Of a stretch of 62,541 bases of DNA, positions 54,844-62,541 are shown one piece after another. The stretch's first letter is position 1. Each line of letters begins with the position of its first letter. This DNA comes from Arcicella sp. (GTDB lineage: Bacteria > Bacteroidota > Bacteroidia > Cytophagales > Spirosomataceae): assembly GCA_025454855.1 (NCBI GenBank), contig JALONS010000009.1:1-62541 (forward strand), given 5' to 3'. The notes under the pieces were generated by a model. The model searched no databases. It was not told where the DNA came from and was given only the letters and a program-made list of their open reading frames with translations. Both the position numbers and the translations under genes were made by a program.

Positions 54844-55374
54844 ATGCTCAAAAAAATTCTTATCGGTTTGGCTGTTGTAGCCGTTTTATTGTTTGTAGGT
54901 TTTCAGGTATTGACTTCAACAACCAAAAAAGCCAGCCCCGAAGTTAAACAAACATATACGGTCGGAGGTGCTAAAATAGACCTTTTTTATTGCCAACCTT
55001 CTAAAAAAGGCAGAGTAATTTTTGGCGGTTTATTACCCTTTGGTGAGGTTTGGCGAACAGGAGCAAACGAACCTACCACTTTTGAAACAGATAAAGGTTT
55101 GACTGTTGGAGGTAAAAGTTTACCCGCTGGTAAATATTCAATCTGGACTATTCCTCAAAAAGATAATTGGACGGTCATCTTCAATAAAGAAATTCCTACT
55201 TGGGGTGTATCATTGGTAGGGAAAGCCTCCAGAAACGACAAAGAAGATGTTTTGCAGGTGGTTGCTCCAGTGGAAACGCTACCAACCGTTCAAGAAAAAC
55301 TGTCTATTGATGCCCAAAATAATGCCCTAACCATTGCTTGGGACTTGACCAAGATTAGTGTTCCCTTACAGTAG
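54844..55374 (+). CDS. DUF2911 domain membrane-anchored protein
   Basis: 176 residues. An N-terminal membrane helix (about 5-24) precedes a DUF2911 domain, with hallmarks GLLPFGEVWRTGANEPTTFE, LPAGKYSIWTIPQ and WTVIFNKEIPTWG. The family is common in Bacteroidota and its function is unknown. A strong terminator follows. Confidence 0.88.
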   Translation: MLKKILIGLAVVAVLLFVGFQVLTSTTKKASPEVKQTYTVGGAKIDLFYCQPSKKGRVIFGGLLPFGEVWRTGANEPTTFETDKGLTVGGKSLPAGKYSIWTIPQKDNWTVIFNKEIPTWGVSLVGKASRNDKEDVLQVVAPVETLPTVQEKLSIDAQNNALTIAWDLTKISVPLQ

Positions 55375-55394
55375 CATCATCAGCTTTCTATAAA

Positions 55395-55427
55395 AAATCT
55401 TGCAAGAACAATTTGCAAGATTTTTTT
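55395..55427 (+). terminator. intrinsic terminator after the DUF2911 gene
   Basis: Perfect 11-bp stem AAATCTTGCAA / TTGCAAGATTT with a T-run. Confidence 0.85.
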
Positions 55428-55443
55428 ATCCCTAAACTTGTCG

Positions 55444-55451
55444 TAATTTTG
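55444..55451 (+). promoter_or_regulatory. -7 element of the ABC-F gene
   Basis: TAATTTTG matches TAnnTTTG, 33 bp before the start. No clear -33 box is seen. Confidence 0.45.
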
Positions 55452-55484
55452 TACTTTATTAAGAATTAAGCAAATACAGAATAA

Positions 55485-57110
<1,626 letters not shown>

Positions 57111-57203
57111 AAGAACGAATACGTTTTGGGTACGAAATATTGAGTGTTGAAAATACACTATTTATGGCTTAAGTATTCAGCATAAATTATTTACGATTAA
57201 TCT

Positions 57204-57253
57204 GAGTGGTTCGCCACTGCGATTAAGATTTACGAGTGGTTCGCCACTGCGAT
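57204..57253. repeat. two copies of a 20-bp hairpin repeat
   Basis: GAGTGGTTCGCCACTGCGAT occurs at 57204-57223 and 57234-57253 (period 30). Each copy folds as AGTGG-TTCG-CCACT. It resembles a REP-type intergenic element between ABC-F and hflX. Confidence 0.8.
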
Positions 57254-57366
57254 AAATTGTTGATAATCAGATGAATAATTGTAAATCAAATCAATCATAA
57301 TTCTTAAATAATTGTGTCTTTGTACTTAATACTCAATACTCAATACTTTGTACATAACACCATAAT

Positions 57367-58602
57367 ATGCACAGTACAGAAGAACAAAAAGAAACGGCGG
57401 TGTTGGTAGCTGTACAAACTCAGAAACAAACCGCAGAGCAAACAAACGAATACTTAGACGAATTAGCTTTTTTGGCAGATACGTCTCAGATAGAAACACT
57501 CTATACCTTTACTCAAAAATTAGAAAAACCTGATAATCGTACTTACGTAGGCAAAGGGAAACTCCAAGATATTATTGCGTATGTGATTGATAATGATGTA
57601 GATATGGTCATTTTTGATGACGATTTATCTCCTATCCAAATCAGAAACATTGAAACAGAATTTGCTAATTTTAAAAAAGAAGTAAAGATATTAGACCGTA
57701 GTTTACTAATTTTAAACATCTTTGCGATGCGGGCTCAAACTGTTCAAGCACGTACTCAGGTAGAATTGGCACAACAACAATATGTACTGCCACGACTAAC
57801 CCGTATGTGGACGCACCTTTCAAAACAACGAGGTGGAGTAGGGATGCGTGGACCTGGTGAAAAGGAATTAGAAACTGACCGCCGTATTGCCAACGACCGA
57901 ATTTCGTTTTTGAAAGAAAAACTCAAACAGATTGATAAACAGGCATTTACGCAGCGTAAAAACCGTGATAAAATGGTTCGGGTTTCGTTGGTGGGTTATA
58001 CCAATGTTGGCAAATCAACCTTGATGCGGAGGTTAGCCAAAGCGGATGTTTTTGCTGAGAATAAACTTTTTGCCACGGTAGATGCTACCGTTAGGAAAGT
58101 AACTTTCGATACGATTCCATTTCTGCTCTCTGATACCGTAGGGTTTATTCGTAAATTACCTACCATGTTGATTGAGTCGTTTAAATCTACTCTGGATGAG
58201 GTCAGAGAAGCTGATATTTTATTACACGTTGTAGATATTTCGCACCCTAACTACCAAGAACACATTGATGTAGTCAATTCAACCTTGTCTGAAATTGGGG
58301 CGGCTGATAAACCAACTATTTTAGTTTTTAATAAAATAGATTTATATTCGACCGAAGAAGTAGAAATCCATGATTGGCAAATTGGTTCGGGTGATGAGCC
58401 TGTTAATCAACAGATTAGGATTAAGAAAGTAACTGAGTTCTTGAAAAATTCGTACATGAATTTACCCCAACCGCTAACGGTTTTTATTTCGGCAGAGCAG
58501 AAAGAGAATATTGATGAGCTGAGAGATGCCATTTTAACGTTAGTGAAAGAAAAACATATACAAATTTTCCCAAACTGGATTGAAATGACGGTAAACAGTT
58601 AG
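57367..58602 (+). CDS. hflX: GTPase HflX
   Basis: 411 residues. The N-terminal HflX domain (TYVGKGKLQDIIAYV, VQARTQVELAQQQYVLPRL, RGGVGMRGPGEKELETDRR) is followed by a G domain with P-loop GYTNVGKSTLMRRL, DTVGFIRKLP and NKID. HflX rescues stalled or heat-damaged ribosomes by splitting the subunits. The length is normal. Confidence 0.96.
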   Translation: MHSTEEQKETAVLVAVQTQKQTAEQTNEYLDELAFLADTSQIETLYTFTQKLEKPDNRTYVGKGKLQDIIAYVIDNDVDMVIFDDDLSPIQIRNIETEFANFKKEVKILDRSLLILNIFAMRAQTVQARTQVELAQQQYVLPRLTRMWTHLSKQRGGVGMRGPGEKELETDRRIANDRISFLKEKLKQIDKQAFTQRKNRDKMVRVSLVGYTNVGKSTLMRRLAKADVFAENKLFATVDATVRKVTFDTIPFLLSDTVGFIRKLPTMLIESFKSTLDEVREADILLHVVDISHPNYQEHIDVVNSTLSEIGAADKPTILVFNKIDLYSTEEVEIHDWQIGSGDEPVNQQIRIKKVTEFLKNSYMNLPQPLTVFISAEQKENIDELRDAILTLVKEKHIQIFPNWIEMTVNS

Positions 58603-58690
58603 CAATGAACAGTTAGCAGTTATCAGTGAACAGTAAGCAGTAAACAACAAGTTTTTATAAGTTTTCTGATAACTGATAATTGTTTACTGA
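58603..58690. repeat. tandem CAGTTAGCA-like words and hairpin
   Basis: Degenerate repeats of CAGTTAGCA / CAGTAAGCA type. A 10-bp inverted repeat (CAGTAAACAA at 58638-58647, TTGTTTACTG at 58680-58689) precedes the tRNA-Arg. Confidence 0.55.
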
Positions 58691-58693
58691 TAA

Positions 58694-58765
58694 GGCACCA
58701 TAGTTCAACGGATAGAATAGACGTTTCCTAAACGTTTGATGTGGGTTCGATTCCCGCTGGAGCCA
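58694..58765 (+). tRNA. tRNA-Arg(CCU)
   Basis: 72 nt. Acceptor GGCACCA / TGGAGCC with an A-A mismatch at pair 4-69, D arm GTTC...GAAT, anticodon loop TTCCTAA giving CCU, T arm GTGGG-TTCGATT-CCCGC, discriminator A. CCA is not encoded. It is immediately followed by four tandem copies resembling its own 3' half. Confidence 0.9.
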
Positions 58766-58770
58766 CAAAA

Positions 58771-59047
58771 AATAGACGTTTCTTAAACGCTTGATGCGGG
58801 CGGGCGGCGTTCCGCTTCGATTCCCGTTGGAGCCACAAAAAAATAGACGTTTCTTAAACGCTTGATGCGGGCGGGCGGCGTTCCGCTTCGATTCCCGCTG
58901 GAGCCACAAAAAATAGACGTTTCTTAAACGCTTGATGCGGGCGGGCGGCGTTCCGCTTCGATTCCCGCTGGAGCCACAAAAAAATAGACGTTTCTTAAAC
59001 GCTTGATGCGGGCGGGCGGCGTTCCGCTTCGATTCCCGCTGGAGCCA
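58771..59047 (+). repeat. four tandem 70/71-bp tRNA-Arg-derived repeats
   Basis: 65-bp copies at 58771-58835, 58842-58906, 58912-58976 and 58983-59047, separated by CAAAA-type spacers. Each runs from the anticodon stem to the discriminator base of a tRNA-Arg. The anticodon position reads TCT rather than CCT. A 15-nt GC-rich insert lies between the 5' side of the T stem and the T loop. The acceptor 5' arm and D arm are absent, so none is a complete tRNA. Copies differ by only one or two bases. Confidence 0.9.
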
Positions 59048-59051
59048 CTTT

Positions 59052-59175
59052 ACAATGAGTGAATGAGTAAATGAGCGAATGAGTGAATAAATGAACGAGT
59101 AGATAGTTGAATGATTCACTCTATACTCTGAGCTTTTTACTCTAAACTCTATACTCCAAACTCTATACTCTATAA
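59052..59175. repeat. octamer and CTCTATACTC low-complexity tract
   Basis: AATGAGTG-type octamers (59054-59100) followed by ACTCTATACTC(T/C) words up to the glycosyltransferase start. No gene is visible. Confidence 0.7.
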
Positions 59176-59180
59176 TTTAC

Positions 59181-60182
59181 TTGCAAACCATATCCATCGC
59201 CCTCTGTACATACAATGGCTCTCGGTTTCTTCGAGAGCAACTCCAAAGTTTAGCCAATCAAACTTTATTGCCTTTTGAAGTAATTATTACCGATGATTGC
59301 TCAACTGATGACACCGCTGAAATAGTAAAAGAGTTCTCTGAAATTCTCAATATAAGATTTTTAGTAAACGGAGTGCCTCTAAAAGTTACCAAGAATTTTG
59401 AAAAAGCCATATCGCTTTGCAAGGGTGATATTGTCCTGATGTGTGACCAAGACGACCTTTGGCATCGTAATAAATTAGAAGTGATTAATCGGTATTTTCA
59501 GCAGAATCCTGATAAATTAGTGGTCTTTTGTGACGCTGAATTAGTAGATGAGCATGGTAAAAGTTTGCAAAAAAACTTTTGGTCGGTAGTGCGTTTTCAT
59601 CAGCCCCAAATTGAGCAATGGAAAGCAGGGAAAGAAGTAGAAATACTTTTGGCGGGTAATCGTTCGGCGGGTTGTATGATGGCATTTCGGAAAGAATTAT
59701 TACCTTTCATTATGCCTTTCCCGACGCATATTCCAGCAATGATTCACGATAATTGGATTACGCTCGTGGCTGCCGTGTTAGATAAAATCGGTATTATTGA
59801 AGACCGCCTGATTTCCTACCGACAACACAGTTCGCAGCAAATTGGTACTCGTCCGAAAGAAACAGGTAAGGTTTTGACTCTAAAAGAGAGATTTTCAAGG
59901 TCGAGAACTGAGAAACTTTACCCATTCTTAGTAAAAAGGGATTACTTTTGTACTTTAAAAGAAACACTTGAAAAGAGAATAGAGCAAAATAATGAGCATC
60001 TAACAAAATTAGACCGCATCATTAATTTTTATGAAGTTCGTGGCACGTTGTCTCCTTTTCATTTAGCAAGACTTATTCCAGTGTTAAAGCTATTATTATC
60101 AGGAGATTACCATCTTTATAAAGACCAAGAAGCATCTTGGAAAGCTCCATTTGTAGCAGCCATTGGCGATTTGTTGGAGTAG
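59181..60182 (+). CDS. family 2 glycosyltransferase
   Basis: 333 residues from a TTG start (TTGCAAACC, MQTISIALCTYNG). No ATG fits the conserved N-terminus. GT2 hallmarks are ISIALCTYNGSRFLREQL, VIITDDCSTDDT and VLMCDQDDLWHRNK (the DxD-type metal site). It transfers a sugar to a polysaccharide, lipopolysaccharide or similar acceptor. A second glycosyltransferase starts 12 bp after its stop. Confidence 0.9.
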   Translation: MQTISIALCTYNGSRFLREQLQSLANQTLLPFEVIITDDCSTDDTAEIVKEFSEILNIRFLVNGVPLKVTKNFEKAISLCKGDIVLMCDQDDLWHRNKLEVINRYFQQNPDKLVVFCDAELVDEHGKSLQKNFWSVVRFHQPQIEQWKAGKEVEILLAGNRSAGCMMAFRKELLPFIMPFPTHIPAMIHDNWITLVAAVLDKIGIIEDRLISYRQHSSQQIGTRPKETGKVLTLKERFSRSRTEKLYPFLVKRDYFCTLKETLEKRIEQNNEHLTKLDRIINFYEVRGTLSPFHLARLIPVLKLLLSGDYHLYKDQEASWKAPFVAAIGDLLE

Positions 60183-60194
60183 AAAATTTACATA

Positions 60195-61169
60195 ATGAAA
60201 TTAATTTATACCGTCTGTACAGCCAATTATTTGTACCAAGCCCTTACGATGGGCGAATCTTTAAAAAATACTAATCCAGACTATGAACTTATCATCGGTT
60301 TAGTAGATGAAATTCCTGTTACAGACTTTCAAATTCCCTACAAAATAATTCCAATCTCTGACGTTCAAACGGTAAATCTGGCAGGATTTAAAGGCGAATA
60401 TACCGTGATGGAGGTAGCAACTGCCTGCAAACCCGTTTTTGGATTGTATCTATTTGAAAAATACCCCAATTTAGAAAAACTCATCTATTTTGATACTGAC
60501 TTGTGGATATTGGATAGTGTAGAGCCAATTCAAGAAAAATTGAATAATTACGATATTATTCTAACTCCACACATTACTCAACCCATTGATTTACAGGAGC
60601 AATGGAATGAAAAACAGTTTTTGAATGCGGGGCTTTATAATACAGGATTTGTGGGAATGAGGCGTTCGGAGAATACTTTTAATTTTTTGAATTGGTGGAA
60701 AAACCATTTGAAAGATTATGGCTATTATGACTTCTGTAATGGTATGGGTATCGACCAACTGTGTGTTAATTTTGTGCCACTTTTTTACGACAAAGTTTTG
60801 ATTGATTATAACCCTGCGTATAATCTTGCTTATTGGAATTTACACGAGAGAAAAGTAGAGTTTAGTAATGGAAAGTACTTGATAAATGGAAAAGAAAATT
60901 TACTCTTTTTCCATTTTAGTGGGTATAGTCCAGAGAAGCCCCAATTACTTTCTCGACACATAAAGTCTTCAAAAACAAGTAATTATCCAGCCTTAATAAC
61001 TTTATTTGATATTTATCACAAGGCTTTGCTGAAGAATCATTACCAATTTTTCAAAAGCATTATTCCTGCTTATGGTAAATATAATCCTCCCAAAAAAGAG
61101 AAAGGTTTTATCGCCCAATTGATTGAAAAATCTGCGTGGAAAATAATAAATTTTATTGATAATTTTTAA
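60195..61169 (+). CDS. glycosyltransferase, GT8-like fold
   Basis: 324 residues. N-terminal KLIYTVCTANYLYQALTMGESL and the metal-binding KLIYFDTDLWIL (DxD) indicate a GT-A glycosyltransferase resembling GT8 and related uncharacterised Bacteroidota enzymes. YNPAYNLAYWNLHER and LLFFHFSGYSPEKP are late active-site-like blocks. It forms a pair with the preceding GT2. Confidence 0.8.
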   Translation: MKLIYTVCTANYLYQALTMGESLKNTNPDYELIIGLVDEIPVTDFQIPYKIIPISDVQTVNLAGFKGEYTVMEVATACKPVFGLYLFEKYPNLEKLIYFDTDLWILDSVEPIQEKLNNYDIILTPHITQPIDLQEQWNEKQFLNAGLYNTGFVGMRRSENTFNFLNWWKNHLKDYGYYDFCNGMGIDQLCVNFVPLFYDKVLIDYNPAYNLAYWNLHERKVEFSNGKYLINGKENLLFFHFSGYSPEKPQLLSRHIKSSKTSNYPALITLFDIYHKALLKNHYQFFKSIIPAYGKYNPPKKEKGFIAQLIEKSAWKIINFIDNF

Positions 61170-61179
61170 ATATTTGTCT

Positions 61180-61235
61180 GGTAGATGAATGATAGATGAA
61201 TGATAGATGAATGATAGATGAATGGTGGATGAATG
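61180..61235. repeat. 11-bp tandem repeat
   Basis: Five or six units of ATGATAGATGA type, the last two changed to ATGGTGGATGA-like. Confidence 0.8.
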
Positions 61236-61264
61236 GTAGAGACAAAGCATTGCTTTGTCTCTAC
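61236..61264. repeat. perfect palindrome GTAGAGACAAAGCA-T-TGCTTTGTCTCTAC
   Basis: 14-bp arms with one central base, directly after the 11-bp repeats and before the pyrD stop. REP-like; it could also end the convergent transcripts. Confidence 0.8.
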
Positions 61265-61293
61265 GTTTTATGATTGTTTTCATTATTTTGTCC

Positions 61294-62336
61294 CTACCCC
61301 TTCATCAATGCTTTGTTGATACGGCTTGCCAGTGCAGGTCCTTCGTAGATGAAACCTGTGTAAATCTGAATTAAAGATGCTCCAGCTTGTAGTTTTTCGA
61401 TGGCATCTTCCGCACTATGAATTCCCCCAACACCAATAATAGGAAATGCTTTATTTGATTTTTCCGAAAGATATTTAATAACTTCCGTTGAACGTTTCGT
61501 GACGGGTTTTCCACTTAATCCACCTGTTTCCACTATCAAATTTTGCTCAGATTTTAAACCTTCCCTTCCAATTGTAGTATTCGTGGCAATGACTCCCGCA
61601 ATCTTTGTTTCTTGTATTATTTCCACAATATCATCTAACTGAGAATTAGTCAAATCGGGAGCAATTTTTAAAAGAATCGGTTTGCTTTTTTCCTTCTTAA
61701 TATTTTCATTCTGAAGTGTTTGTAGTAGATGCTTTAAAGGCTCTTTTTCTTGCAATGCCCTCAGATTTGGCGTATTCGGTGAACTTACATTGACTACAAA
61801 ATAATCCACAAATTCAAATAGTTCATGGAAGCAAATAAGGTAGTCATCTACGGCATTTTCATTGGGTGTTACTTTATTTTTGCCAATATTTCCACCTACT
61901 AAAATATTGCTATTCCGAGCTTTTAGTTTTTCAACGGCTGATTTTACACCGTCATTGTTAAAACCCATGCGGTTGATGATGGCTTCATCGGGTTTTAGTC
62001 TGAAAAGTCGAGGTTTATCGTTACCTGCTTGGGCTTTGGGGGTTAATGTTCCAATTTCAATGAAGCCAAAACCCAGATTAGAGAATTCATCAATCATCAC
62101 AGCATTTTTATCAAAGCCTGCTGCTAAACCTACTGGATTTTTGAAGGTTAAACCAAAAACTTCACGTGCTAAGCTGGGATGCTCATAATGATAAAAGGCT
62201 CTGAATAGTTGGGGAACAAAAGGAATTTTGAAAAGAAATTTTATTAAATCGAAGGTTAGATAGTGAGCTTTTTCAGCGTCGAGGCTTTTTCAGCGTCGAG
62301 CCCGAATAGAAGGGGTTGGAGGAAGTATTTGTACAT
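61294..62336 (-). pseudogene. pyrD: quinone-type dihydroorotate dehydrogenase with 17-bp duplication
   Basis: The start ATG at 62336 ([18 protein letters not shown]) is followed by a frameshift caused by an exact tandem duplication (62267-62283 and 62284-62300). Reading stops soon after at LKKLTI. Removing one copy restores [32 protein letters not shown] and the remaining 268 residues, complete to the stop at 61294: [33 protein letters not shown] with the catalytic Ser region, [11 protein letters not shown], and the FMN-binding [11 protein letters not shown]. The class 2 enzyme oxidises dihydroorotate with quinone. As read it is disrupted. Confidence 0.88.
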
Positions 62337-62541
62337 TTTGTTAGAGCATCGGGTTCAGATAAAAAATAATTTCTTTAAACCCAAAGAGAAATTTAATAAC
62401 ATACTAAGCGAAAAGATAGATAAGTAAATTATTAAAAAACAACAACTTAGTGTTCTGAAAGTTTAACTTTATAACTAACTTATTATCAATAACCAACTGA
62501 TAACCAAATATTTGAAAGAATTAATAATAATCAAAGTTAAA
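62337..62541. other. region upstream of pyrD to the window edge
   Basis: 205 bp, AT-rich, no gene or clear promoter visible. Confidence 0.5.

Noticed and set aside
58771-59047. CRISPR array
   Set aside because: The repeated unit takes up almost all of the period, no unique spacers exist, and no cas genes are near.
58655-59119. 154-codon minus-strand reading frame with repeated peptide blocks
   Set aside because: It is the reverse reading of the tRNA-derived repeats; the 70/71-bp period alternates frames, and there is no coding signal.

Overview
The window is AT-rich and fits a Bacteroidota genome of the order Cytophagales (perhaps Spirosomataceae; the family is inferred). Evidence: a type IX secretion C-terminal sorting domain on the first protein, a TonB-dependent receptor with an N-terminal carboxypeptidase-regulatory-like domain, DUF4105 and DUF2911 proteins, several -7 elements of the Bacteroidota form TAnnTTTG, and almost no purine-rich ribosome binding sites. 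It reads as a chromosomal segment of mixed housekeeping and accessory genes, with no phage, plasmid, transposase or CRISPR array.

Layout. 1-8.1 kb: a 1405-residue secreted double esterase, then truA, a YebC-family gene, an NTF2-like exported protein and a serine hydrolase, all four on the minus strand. 8.2-14.2 kb: a disrupted corA, a DeoR-type regulator between two near-identical palindromes, a DUF3592 protein, fumC and a DUF4105 protein. 14.2-19.9 kb: rsmI and a pterin dehydratase overlapping by 4 bp, then a galK-galT-glycosidase operon divergent from an AraC regulator. 19.9-24.4 kb: tRNA-Ser(UGA), msrB lipoprotein, PBP1A, hemF. 24.5-34 kb: TonB receptor behind two matching operator-like palindromes, a divergent outer-membrane protein, a TauE/SafE transporter, an Asn-layer coiled-coil protein, and an XRE regulator divergent from an operon of two outer-membrane proteins and a vanadium-haloperoxidase/PAP2 lipoprotein. 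34-44.7 kb: L,D-transpeptidase, menC, lpxK, a porin, an exported deaminase, miaE, a highly repetitive charged exported protein, nudK, a second DeoR regulator and a subclass B3 metallo-beta-lactamase. 44.8-58.6 kb: an AddB-like nuclease, two ECF sigma factor modules, MpaB-type oxygenase, secernin-like dipeptidase, alpha/beta hydrolase, DUF2911, ABC-F and hflX. 58.7-62.5 kb: tRNA-Arg(CCU) followed by four tandem 70/71-bp tRNA-derived repeats, two glycosyltransferases and a frameshifted pyrD.

The most notable signals are: (1) the tRNA-derived tandem array; (2) three apparent gene lesions (corA lacks the GMN segment and changes frame, pyrD carries an exact 17-bp tandem duplication, and the L,D-transpeptidase signal peptide is one base out of frame), which are either real decay, switchable tracts or sequencing error; (3) unusually clear operators: a 32-bp perfect palindrome repeated at both ends of a DeoR gene, paired TTTTCC-N8-GGAAAA sites over an XRE-controlled promoter, and paired TTTAGA-N5-TCTAAA sites before the TonB receptor; (4) a small protein with seven consecutive Asn-at-d heptads; (5) a B3 beta-lactamase with Gln in the first zinc-ligand position. 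Several intergenic regions hold short palindromes and 8- or 11-bp tandem repeats.
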